A stretch of DNA of 64,000 nucleotides. Origin: CAZSXU01 sp964610505. GTDB lineage: Bacteria; Arandabacterota; Arandabacteria; JAGLYR01. Below the pieces are notes generated by a model. The model worked only from the letters and a program-made list of their open reading frames with translations, had not been told where the DNA came from and made no database searches. The DNA lies in the NCBI GenBank assembly GCA_964610505.1, contig CAZSXU010000017.1, forward strand, positions 1-64,000, read 5' to 3'. Shown piece after piece: positions 15,703 through 23,337 of the stretch. The translations under genes were made by a program, and so were the position numbers. How positions within the stretch are numbered: the first letter of the stretch is position 1; each line of letters starts with the position of its first letter.

Positions 15703-16875
15703 TTACGGCTCGGTCGATTCGCGCCGGCCCGGCCCGAAAGGCAGCCGGGCAACCAAGGTCCCGAGACCCCAACGGAGTCCCGGGTAGGAAACCTCTCCCC
15801 GCGCCAATCTTCCCCACGCGCGTTCGCCAAAGGCCGAACGGATGAATCCCCGAACGAATCGTCCGTCGCGCATGAAGGCGATCGACGCACACAGTCTAGC
15901 AACACGGAAGCCCGGCCGCAATACCCGATCGACAGATTCTGAATATCCGTTCAGGCGGGTCCCCCCACCGGCGAGCGCGTCCACGAGTGCGGCGGCGGCC
16001 AGACCCGCCGATTCCAGGGCCGGCCGAATGCCTTCTCCCGTGAGAGGGTCCGCGAGCCCGGCGGCGTCGCCCACCAGCAACCCACCGTCGACGTCCAGCG
16101 AGCGGCGGCGCGACACCGCCCGGGGAACGAACCAGGACCGAATCTTCGAGACCCGCCCTCCCTCCAGCCAGGGGTCGTGGGAAATGTACGCGTCCAGTCG
16201 TTGCCTCAGAACACGTCCGGGGATGGGACGAACCGAGTAAATTCCGGCGGACCAATGCTCCGATTTGGCGAAGGTCCACGCGTAGCCGGCGGCCACGTAT
16301 CCGAAGTCGAATCGGACCCGGCCTTCGTCCTCCCGCCGTCGCGACTCCGGAACCTCGACGGTGGCCTCGATGGTCGCGGCCAGGGGGCTGCGGCCGACGC
16401 CGAAAACTCGAGCCACACGGCTGGCAACCCCGTCGGCCCCGACCAGGAATCTCGCGTGCACAACGTCGCCCCCCGCGTCGATGTCCCACCCATCGCAAAC
16501 GCGCCGCACGCCCTTGACTTCACAACCGTCCCGAAAAACGGCTCCGGCCCCCACCGCTTTCGCCGCCAGCAGCGCGTCGAATTCGGCCCGATCCACGGTC
16601 CAACCCAGGGCCGTCGTGCTCGAGCACACCCGCTCGTCCGACACCCGGTAGCTCAGATGCGCGACCCGGATTCGAGTTCCGATCCCCGCCTCCAAGTCCA
16701 CCGGGAGGAGGGAAACGGCCTTCGGAGGGATCCCGCCTGCACAGGCTTTGGGCCGAGGAAAGCGTGCCTTGTCGAGGAGGACCACGGAGGCCCCGCTCCC
16801 GGCCACGGCTCGGGCAACGGCGGAACCGGCCGGACCGGCTCCCGCGACGGCGACGTCGTATTTCGCTGTCTTCAC
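15703..16875 (-). CDS. FAD-dependent oxidoreductase of the geranylgeranyl reductase family
   Basis: 390 residues from GTG 16875 (GAGGGGG upstream). The N-terminal FAD Rossmann motif is VAVAGAGPAGSAVARAVA. The family signature KACAGGIPPKA follows at about 43-53, then LVGADGVASRVAR and the C-terminal GLLVGDAAGLADPLTGEGIRPALES. Enzymes of this family reduce prenyl or archaeal-type lipid chains, or act as menaquinone/lipid reductases in bacteria. The substrate here is unknown. It is the upstream partner of kptA, with start and stop touching, and lies about 50 bp after the PP-loop gene, on the same strand. Confidence 0.9.
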   Translation of the reverse strand: MKTAKYDVAVAGAGPAGSAVARAVAGSGASVVLLDKARFPRPKACAGGIPPKAVSLLPVDLEAGIGTRIRVAHLSYRVSDERVCSSTTALGWTVDRAEFDALLAAKAVGAGAVFRDGCEVKGVRRVCDGWDIDAGGDVVHARFLVGADGVASRVARVFGVGRSPLAATIEATVEVPESRRREDEGRVRFDFGYVAAGYAWTFAKSEHWSAGIYSVRPIPGRVLRQRLDAYISHDPWLEGGRVSKIRSWFVPRAVSRRRSLDVDGGLLVGDAAGLADPLTGEGIRPALESAGLAAAALVDALAGGGTRLNGYSESVDRVLRPGFRVARLCASIAFMRDGRFVRGFIRSAFGERAWGRLARGEVSYPGLRWGLGTLVARLPFGPGRRESTEP

Positions 16876-16927
16876 CCCCCCTCAACGGCGAGTCGGGCCT
16901 GCCGGACTCGGGCGGACAGTTGCAGTC

Positions 16928-17914
16928 CTAGATGCGCAGCCGGTGCAAGAGCTCATCGTCCGCGGCCATGGCGGTTACGGTCGACTTCTCCCCTGCTTGA
17001 TCGACATCAACCTCCGCCTTTTCCCCCCGAGGTGCGTCGCTGTAGCGGACGGCCAATTCCGCGCCCCGCTGAATGTCCGCCTCGCCGTAAGGGCCGATGA
17101 CCAGAACGACGGGGCCCGGATGGGAGACAACCTCAAGCAGGGCATCCTCGGGCTTCCGGAGTTTTTCGAGCGACTCGTTTTCCGCCTGTCTTCGCCCCAC
17201 AATCCCCTTCGTCTGTTCGCCAAGTCGGAAATGGCGCCCCAGCTTCAGAAGTTCGACGGCGCGGGAGACCAGCCTCCCCTCGTGCTCAAGAAGATCTCGA
17301 AGCCGGCCGCTGTAGCCCGGATCCGTGAGACAGCATCCGCCGGCCGGACTCGCGTACTCGCGAATTCCGAATTCCGCGGCAAGCGCCATCTGCCGCCGTC
17401 GAGATCGACCCTGGATGTCCAACAGTCGCTCTCGATCAACCTTGCCTTCGGCCTCCGGGCGGGTCGTCGGAAGCAATTTGGCCGAAAGTGGGCGGACGAT
17501 CCACTCTCCGTAGCCCGAGATCTCCGCCACGTGAAGAAGTGCCCGATAGTTCTGAGAGAAGGGTCGCTGGCCCAGGACCTCTCCCGTGAAAATGAAGGAG
17601 GCGCCGATTTCGTCCATCCTCATTCCGGCCTCGCGCATCATCATGGCGTGACAATCCACACATGGATTCAGGTTCTTTCCGTAACCGTGCTCGGGTGCTT
17701 CCACGATTCGAAGCATCCGCTCAGTGACCGTCCGCACCTCCACGGGAACACCGATCTGCAGGGCGGCCTGGAGAGCGTTCTCGGGACCGTAGAAAGGAGA
17801 TTCGAACGTGAGCGCCAGAATCTCGATATCCTGATCCATCAAGACCCTTGCGGCCAGCAGGCTGTCCAAACCACCGGAGAACAGGCCAACCGCCCTTATC
17901 GTTTGTCCTTCCAA
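16928..17914 (-). CDS. PP-loop tRNA thiolation-like protein (ThiI/MnmA-related)
   Basis: 328 residues from TTG 17914, with AGGAG at a 7-bp distance. A promoter at 17958-17985 places the transcript start at the alternative ATG 17953, which argues for the TTG. It carries the ATP-pyrophosphatase loop SGGLDS near the N-terminus, a CVDCH pair and a GGCCLT pair that could be the catalytic and persulfide cysteines, and a C-terminal domain of the NFACT-R/DUF814-like type. Proteins of this build are annotated as tRNA 4-thiouridine or 2-thiouridine synthase relatives. They lack the THUMP domain of true ThiI. Likely a tRNA sulfur-transfer enzyme. Confidence 0.82.
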   Translation of the reverse strand: MEGQTIRAVGLFSGGLDSLLAARVLMDQDIEILALTFESPFYGPENALQAALQIGVPVEVRTVTERMLRIVEAPEHGYGKNLNPCVDCHAMMMREAGMRMDEIGASFIFTGEVLGQRPFSQNYRALLHVAEISGYGEWIVRPLSAKLLPTTRPEAEGKVDRERLLDIQGRSRRRQMALAAEFGIREYASPAGGCCLTDPGYSGRLRDLLEHEGRLVSRAVELLKLGRHFRLGEQTKGIVGRRQAENESLEKLRKPEDALLEVVSHPGPVVLVIGPYGEADIQRGAELAVRYSDAPRGEKAEVDVDQAGEKSTVTAMAADDELLHRLRI

Positions 17915-17957
17915 CGTCTTTCTCCTGTATTCGATGGTGAGTCGGGGCGACATCTGG

Positions 17958-17985
17958 ATTGTAGAGGAACCCGATCCCCTGTCAA
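17958..17985 (-). promoter_or_regulatory. promoter of the PP-loop thiolation gene
   Basis: On the minus strand TTGACA (17985-17980), a 16-bp spacer and TACAAT (17963-17958). It predicts a start near 17951 and so supports translation from TTG 17914 rather than from ATG 17953. Confidence 0.6.
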
Positions 17986-18021
17986 GCTGGCGTCTGAGAG
18001 AGAATTCTCGGCAGGTTGGCC

Positions 18022-18050
18022 TTGACAAGTCGCACGATTTATGGTATGGT
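18022..18050 (+). promoter_or_regulatory. promoter of a short orphan transcript
   Basis: TTGACA at 18022-18027, a 17-bp spacer and TATGGT at 18045-18050. The predicted start is near 18057, and no protein gene follows on this strand before a terminator at 18182-18225. Confidence 0.65.
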
Positions 18051-18056
18051 TCCTGC

Positions 18057-18225
18057 GATGAATTCGAGCAGTGTAGAACCGCACAAGGGGAGTGATACTT
18101 AAAGCATAAAGGTTTTCAAGGCCAAACCCAGGGGTGATCCCCACCCGCATTCTTGCTGGGGGGATTCCTCTCTCCGAAGAGACGCCCGACCGGCGATTCG
18201 GCTACTCCGGTCGGGCGTTTCGCGT
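18057..18225 (+). ncRNA. candidate small structured RNA of about 165 nt
   Basis: It is bounded by a consensus promoter and an intrinsic terminator, between a minus-strand gene pair. By-eye pairing suggests a closing stem (GGGGAG near 18107 with CTCTCC near 18170), a hairpin GGTTT/AAACC (about 18111-18128) and a hairpin GGGGTGATCCCC (about 18131-18142). Only a 14-codon leaderless frame (ATG 18058) is encoded at the 5' end. It matches no RNA family I know: no SRP, tmRNA, B12, TPP or glycine core was found. It could be a small RNA, a leader peptide unit, or a riboswitch-like attenuator. Confidence 0.5.
18182..18225 (+). terminator. intrinsic terminator of the short transcript
   Basis: A 12-bp stem (ACGCCCGACCGG with CCGGTCGGGCGT) around a 13-base loop, followed by a T-rich run (TTTCGCGTTCTT) on the plus strand. 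Confidence 0.65.
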
Positions 18226-18328
18226 TCTTCCCAGAATGTCGGCGCGCATCCCCGTTCTACAGCCACAAGATCTCAACCATGCCGGAGACGCAAATCAAGC
18301 GGCTCATGACCTGCCCACCGGAATAAGT

Positions 18329-18976
18329 CTAGAATACGACTCCAAAGGTCAGCGTGGCGAAGGTCCTGGAGTCCGCATCTATGGCGTAGGGGAACTCCCG
18401 GTCGGTGAGATCATCACCCACGCCTTGAAAGACCATGAGGTGATATTTGACCTCGGCCGCCAGGTCGAAACTGAATGGAACGTCCAGAAGCACCCCGGCG
18501 CTGAAGTTCAGGCCCGGGCGAACCACGGCGGTGAAATCCTTGGTGACGTAGTCCCCCGACCCCGCGGGCTCCTGTATCAGGAGATCTCCTCGGGTCATGT
18601 ATCCGTACAGCCCGACGGCGGCCCCGAGGTAGGGGCGAACCGGCATGGGCCCGAAGAAGCTCTTGCGCAGGCCTACCGTTGCCGGGATGAATGTGTGCGT
18701 GTAGTCCGTCTGTTCACCCGCGGCCGCCGGGCCCGTGTATGTCTCCCCGAACTCCACATAGGTCAGCTCGGTGACGAAATCGAGAAACACCAGCGGGCGC
18801 ACATATTTGAATCCGAAACAGGCGGACGACTCAGCGCCCTTCGGGATCACCGAGGGCGGGGGACTCGCGAACTCTCCTCGAGGCACGCTCCAACCGGCTT
18901 CCACCGTGATAGAATTCGCGAACGAGGAAGATGCCGCCAGGAGAACGACAACCGCCACAAGCATGATCCGCTTCAT
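18329..18976 (-). CDS. outer-membrane beta-barrel protein
   Basis: 215 residues with a cleavable signal peptide (KRIMLVAVVVLLAASSSFAN) and alternating hydrophobic strands. The C-terminal residue is Phe (TFGVVF), the usual last-strand signature recognised by the BAM complex. The pattern of FGFKYVRPLVFLDFV, VGLRKSFF and PYLGAAVGLYGY fits an eight-stranded OmpW/OmpX-size barrel. Function unknown. It is followed upstream by short 15-bp repeats (19053-19097). Confidence 0.82.
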   Translation of the reverse strand: MKRIMLVAVVVLLAASSSFANSITVEAGWSVPRGEFASPPPSVIPKGAESSACFGFKYVRPLVFLDFVTELTYVEFGETYTGPAAAGEQTDYTHTFIPATVGLRKSFFGPMPVRPYLGAAVGLYGYMTRGDLLIQEPAGSGDYVTKDFTAVVRPGLNFSAGVLLDVPFSFDLAAEVKYHLMVFQGVGDDLTDREFPYAIDADSRTFATLTFGVVF

Positions 18977-19052
18977 CTCGTCTCCTCATTGGGTCGTCAG
19001 GGGAAGCCGGGGCTCCGGGTCGGGCCGGCGCCCACCCGGACCTTCTGCGACA

Positions 19053-19097
19053 CAGTATTCGGAACCACAGTATTCGGAACCACAGTATCCGGACATG
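19053..19097. repeat. 15-bp tandem repeat, three units
   Basis: CAGTATTCGGAACCA at 19053 and 19068, then a degenerate CAGTATCCGGACATG at 19083. It lies in the gap between the outer-membrane protein gene and the DUF3857 gene. Confidence 0.75.
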
Positions 19098-19143
19098 CGA
19101 TCCGGATTTCAACACGAAATCGGGACTCCGGATCCCGCAGGAC

Positions 19144-21042
19144 CTACGGGACCGATTCCGTCCCACCCCCTATCACCAGAGTCGCGCGTGTGGGATTCCG
19201 ATCCCACAGCACCCATTCCCGGAGTTGCGTGTATTCCTCCGGTTCGATTCCGGAACGAAGGATCTCCATCCGCTTCTCGAATTGAACCGTTCTGCCCTCC
19301 TCGCGGCACCGCACGGTGTAGGATCCGAAGGACGCCTCGCCGGAGATCGATTCGGGAAGGCGCCCGACCTCCGCCCCTTCCCAGAGATCAATCTCCGCCC
19401 GCGTCTCAGCCACGAACGCGCCGTCCAGCACGAGGGGCACGGAGCGCTCCTTTCGAACCCCATGGAACCCCGCCATCTCGGGGAACCCGGCGAAGCCCGG
19501 AAGCGAGAGGGTGATGGGATCCCCGTTCTCCTCTCCCCCATCCGTGCGGAACCGGAAACCGAGAGCGACCTGTTCATGCGTCAGCTCGCGCAGGTTGTAA
19601 CTCTCGACCTCGGCGCCGTCAAAGAACTCGGCGGCGATCGCCTCGACGAAATCTTTCGTCTCGTCCCCCGTGCCGCTCACCTCAAAGAACGGCGAGAACA
19701 CGCCCGTCAGCCGGACGCGGACCTCGCCCTCCAGCGCGCCGTTCGCCGTCATGTCAGCCACGATCTTGGCGAAACACCCGTTCTCTGCCGAACTCCGGTG
19801 AGGGATCGCGTCCGGGCGCCCGCCCGAGGAGAGCCGCAGATACCGCCGTCCCTCGAGATCCTTGTATGCTCTCGAGCTCAACGAATGAAGCGGATCCATC
19901 CAGATGGGACGCTCTCCTCCCCAGGCAAGGACCCAGACCTCGGGAACCTGCTCCACGGCAGGCACGTCTTCGGCGAAACGAAACGAGTCGGAGACAAGCA
20001 CGGGCTCTGCATCCAGACCCGCTTCCCTCAGACACGCCAGGAGAAGGACCGCCTTGTCCAGGCGGTGCCCGTAGCCGGTCTCATACACGATCCCGGCCGG
20101 CCGGCACACCGTTCCCAGAAGGGGAAACGAGTAGCGGACGGATCGAACCTCATCACAGATTGCCTGATGGATCGCTCGAGTTCGATCCGTGGGATCTTCG
20201 GACGCCCGGAGGATTCGATCGAGCTCCTCGCTCAACTCGTCGGTCGGCGCGGCGCATTCCGCGATTCGACGCCCCCACTCCTCCGCCAGGTCCTCCCAGC
20301 CGCCGAGAGTCGAATACACGAGGTGGGGCAGGGCGTCGCGTTCCATCCCGGCCACCGCCTCCGGGAAAATTCCGGGCTGGTTCTCCACCCGCCACACATG
20401 CGTGAGCGAACCACCCGTCTCCCCCTTGCGGTATTCGGCCGTCCCGCCCACCACCTCAAAGCGAAGCTCGGTTCGATCGGGAATCGTGATCCGCACGACC
20501 TTCTCGAGAACAGGAAGCCGGGACTGAAGGAACTCGATTCCGCTCATCCGCCCGTCTCCCGGGATGTCGTCGAGCACCACGTATTCCCGCTCGACCACGG
20601 CGCCTTCTTCCATTCCGAGGTGGGTCGAGACCATCTCCTGTACGGTGGCGTAGTCCGGAGCCCCTCCGACTTCGTCCGGCGTCACCCGGTTGAAGCTCCG
20701 ATCCTTCTTCTCGACCAGGGTTCCCGACGGCATCACCGTTCTCCAGTTCAGGATCTGGAGCGACTGGCGGGCCGAATCAAAGGGAATTCGCGGATCGGAA
20801 TACGAATCAATCTCGTAGGGTGTGAAATACTTGCGCACGTGCCGGGTGTAGCGCTCCACCCTTCCGTCCCGATGGAGGGTCAGCGCGATTTCTTCGTACA
20901 GAACGACCCCTTCGTCGTCGGGGTACATCTCCGCCGACGGGGCCTCGGCCGCTAGGGTCTCGAGGTCCTGAGTCCCGCCGGGGGACGGCACGGCGGCTAC
21001 CAGACATGCGATCAGGGTCAAGCACAACCGGATTCTCAGCAT
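19144..21042 (-). CDS. DUF3857/transglutaminase-like periplasmic protein, catalytic Cys missing
   Basis: 632 residues with a signal peptide (CLTLIACLVAAVPSPGGTQ). An N-terminal DUF3857 domain (about 40-270, with TRHVRKYFTPYE and SFNRVTPDEVGG) precedes a transglutaminase-like core and a C-terminal beta domain. In active relatives the core has a GVCKD-type Cys. Here the same place reads ETGYGHRLDKA, so the nucleophile is gone. Such proteins are common in Bacteroidota and FCB genomes, function unknown. It is downstream of, and on the same strand as, an intact-Cys paralogue (21056-23020), with a 13-bp gap, so it is one operon of paired pseudo-enzyme and enzyme. Confidence 0.85.
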   Translation of the reverse strand: MLRIRLCLTLIACLVAAVPSPGGTQDLETLAAEAPSAEMYPDDEGVVLYEEIALTLHRDGRVERYTRHVRKYFTPYEIDSYSDPRIPFDSARQSLQILNWRTVMPSGTLVEKKDRSFNRVTPDEVGGAPDYATVQEMVSTHLGMEEGAVVEREYVVLDDIPGDGRMSGIEFLQSRLPVLEKVVRITIPDRTELRFEVVGGTAEYRKGETGGSLTHVWRVENQPGIFPEAVAGMERDALPHLVYSTLGGWEDLAEEWGRRIAECAAPTDELSEELDRILRASEDPTDRTRAIHQAICDEVRSVRYSFPLLGTVCRPAGIVYETGYGHRLDKAVLLLACLREAGLDAEPVLVSDSFRFAEDVPAVEQVPEVWVLAWGGERPIWMDPLHSLSSRAYKDLEGRRYLRLSSGGRPDAIPHRSSAENGCFAKIVADMTANGALEGEVRVRLTGVFSPFFEVSGTGDETKDFVEAIAAEFFDGAEVESYNLRELTHEQVALGFRFRTDGGEENGDPITLSLPGFAGFPEMAGFHGVRKERSVPLVLDGAFVAETRAEIDLWEGAEVGRLPESISGEASFGSYTVRCREEGRTVQFEKRMEILRSGIEPEEYTQLREWVLWDRNPTRATLVIGGGTESVP

Positions 21043-21055
21043 CGTGTTCCTCCGT

Positions 21056-23020
21056 CTACTTGGCGATGTCGATCCTTGAAGAGGCGAACTCCTTCAACGC
21101 CTCGACGCTTTCCCGAAGCTCCACGTACTCGTCCGGCTGGAGCGTCCGCTTGGAAACGATCAACTCTTCGCGGATGTCGATCGTGCTCCCCTTTCCGGAG
21201 CCGCTCAGGTGAAAGGAGGCGATCTCTCCGCCCGCCTCCACCTCCTCCACCTCGGAGGCTAGTCGATAGCCGCGTGGCAAGCGGATTGTCTCTGTGCCGA
21301 CCACCCTCACGGGGTACCAGACGAGAAGCGGATGCTCGCGCGTGTCCAAGCCCGCGGCGCCCACGGCCCGAATTTCGCGCCTCGCGTTCTGCAGGAACTG
21401 AGCGCCCGGTGCGCGAATGAAACCTCCACCGTCATGGACAAGCGCGGCGCCCGGGGCCTTCCAGCGCACGGTCACGACCACCGGTTTGGAGAAATCATCG
21501 AGGCGGGTGAATTGAAGGTCCGCCAGCTCGATCTCCGGCGAAAGGGTGGAGAGCCAGCCGTGGACCAGATTCGCCCACTCGTTCTTGGCGCGAAATGCAA
21601 GGGCTCGCCTGAGACGCGCGTCGGAGTAGTTCCGGGCGGTGAGGACGAGGGTCCCCTCCATCGTTCCGTCCTGGAGAACCGAAGTGTTCGCCTCGACCTC
21701 CAGAAGGTTCTCCTCCGCCGTGAAGGACGGAGTTCGCATGAGATCCTCGCCCCAGGGCGTCCCGATGACGTAGTTCTGCTCTCCCTCCGCACGGCTCCAG
21801 TTGGGCATGGCGAAAACGGCCCACGTGGGATCGATCATCTCGTAGGTGCCGTCCTCCAGCCTTCGGGCCACGACGCAGTGGTTGAACTGGTCGGCCGGAA
21901 TCCGCTCAACCCTCGCCCCCGCCATGGTCATGGCCGGGTACACTTCATACCCCGCGGCTTTCAGCAGCGTCAGCCCCATCCCGGCGATGTCCTTGCACAC
22001 TCCACAGCGATCGTGGAAGTTCATGGTTGACGGATGAATGGTGTATCCCTCGCCGGGCCCCATCGAGAGCCCCGAATACCGGATCTTCTGCGCAGCCCAG
22101 TGCAGGCAGGCCGACACCCGATCTTCGTCCTTGCGAAGCCCGCGGGTGAATCGATCGACCTCCGCTTGGATCTCGTCGGTGACCGCGAAGACGGTCTCGT
22201 TTGCGGCGTGGAACCAGCGGGATTTCTCCTCCCAGTCGACCACCGTCGTTAGCACGACCTTGGGAACGATGTCGGAGAGATCGGGCGTTCTGGGTTCGCG
22301 GTGAAACGCCGGAACATCGTTCAGCCACCACGTGTACCGCAGGTGGTCTCCCTCGAAGACCATCGATGAATGCACCTCGCCGTTGTAGGTCGAGAACTGG
22401 ACGGGTTTCTCCTTGAGCACCCGAAGCTCGTACACCTTCTGCTTCACCGGCTGCACGTCCTGGAAGAGGACCGAGTCGTAAAAATGGCCTCGCATCGGAG
22501 GAATGTAGCGTTCGTCGTCATCCTCTTCCCCGAGATAGGCGATCTGGAATCCCTTCATGTAGGTCCAGATCTCGACCGCCTCGCCGACCTCCAGCCGAGG
22601 AATGGTGAGCAGCTTCATCCGCGCGCCCCAGTAGATGTAGTGCGCCGGAGCGAAGAGATCGACAATGCCGTCCAGATTCACTTCCTCGACGCCGTCGGCG
22701 CGGTGAACCCGGGCGCGCCGGACCTCCACGAAGTTGGAGGCCGGATCGTAGTCGAATCGAAACACGGTGTGGTCTCGGGCCCCGTCTTCCGTCAGGATCT
22801 TGATGACCTTGTGTTCGTTCCGGTGGCTGAGCCCTGTTTCCTCTACGTCCACGAACAGGCTGTCGAAGACGACGACCGCGTCAGCCCCGTCGTGGTCCTC
22901 CGCCGTCCCGGCCGCCTCGATCTGTGTCCAGACAGGAGTGGGATTCTGTCCCTCAGACGGAACCGGTCCGGAAACGACGCCCACGGCCAGAATGAAGACG
23001 AGCCTTTTCAGTCCTGCCAT
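21056..23020 (-). CDS. DUF3857/transglutaminase-like periplasmic protein
   Basis: 654 residues with a signal peptide (RLVFILAVGVVSGPVPSEGQ). A DUF3857 domain precedes a transglutaminase core with an apparently complete triad: Cys342 in RCGVCKD, His in QFNHCVVAR and Asp in MIDPTW. A C-terminal beta domain follows. The fold is that of papain-like transglutaminase or protease domains, exported to the periplasm or surface. The substrate is unknown. It is the first gene of a two-gene operon with a paralogue that has lost the Cys. A possible start is near the GGAGG at about 23030. Confidence 0.87.
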   Translation of the reverse strand: MAGLKRLVFILAVGVVSGPVPSEGQNPTPVWTQIEAAGTAEDHDGADAVVVFDSLFVDVEETGLSHRNEHKVIKILTEDGARDHTVFRFDYDPASNFVEVRRARVHRADGVEEVNLDGIVDLFAPAHYIYWGARMKLLTIPRLEVGEAVEIWTYMKGFQIAYLGEEDDDERYIPPMRGHFYDSVLFQDVQPVKQKVYELRVLKEKPVQFSTYNGEVHSSMVFEGDHLRYTWWLNDVPAFHREPRTPDLSDIVPKVVLTTVVDWEEKSRWFHAANETVFAVTDEIQAEVDRFTRGLRKDEDRVSACLHWAAQKIRYSGLSMGPGEGYTIHPSTMNFHDRCGVCKDIAGMGLTLLKAAGYEVYPAMTMAGARVERIPADQFNHCVVARRLEDGTYEMIDPTWAVFAMPNWSRAEGEQNYVIGTPWGEDLMRTPSFTAEENLLEVEANTSVLQDGTMEGTLVLTARNYSDARLRRALAFRAKNEWANLVHGWLSTLSPEIELADLQFTRLDDFSKPVVVTVRWKAPGAALVHDGGGFIRAPGAQFLQNARREIRAVGAAGLDTREHPLLVWYPVRVVGTETIRLPRGYRLASEVEEVEAGGEIASFHLSGSGKGSTIDIREELIVSKRTLQPDEYVELRESVEALKEFASSRIDIAK

Positions 23021-23128
23021 ACCGACCTCCAGGAGAAATGTTGGCTGGATTGTGACCTCTCAGATTACCAGCGCCGGTGGCGGCCGTCAACCTCGGGCTG
23101 GCGCAGGACGAGGCCCTGGCCCAACCCA

Positions 23129-23210
23129 GTGACAAGTGACGAGGTGACAGGCGACTAGGAATGGGGTGTATCGCTTCTCGTTCTACTTCCTCGACACTCG
23201 ACACTTCGTC
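23129..23210. repeat. two heptamer arrays (GTGACAA type and CTCGACA type)
   Basis: 23129-23156 reads as four 7-bp units, GTGACAA GTGACGA GGTGACA GGCGACT. 23190-23210 reads as CTCGACA CTCGACA CTTCGTC. They lie in the 318-bp gap between divergent genes at 23020 and 23338. The rest of the gap shows nothing else. Confidence 0.7.
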
Positions 23211-23337
23211 AACGGCCGCGATGACACTTCTTCTTCCACAACGGGGGCGCGCCACGCTGATCGACGCACGGGCAGGAATGGGTGTCGATTTCGACGGCCG
23301 CGTGGTATAGGATACGGGAGAAGGGAACCGAGAATTC

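Noticed and set aside
18057..18225. 6S RNA, SRP RNA, yybP-ykoY or other known riboswitch at this place.
   Set aside because: Lacks the SRP GGAA tetraloop motif and the long imperfect hairpin of 6S RNA. The AAGGGGAG start is only superficially like yybP-ykoY, and no gene follows.
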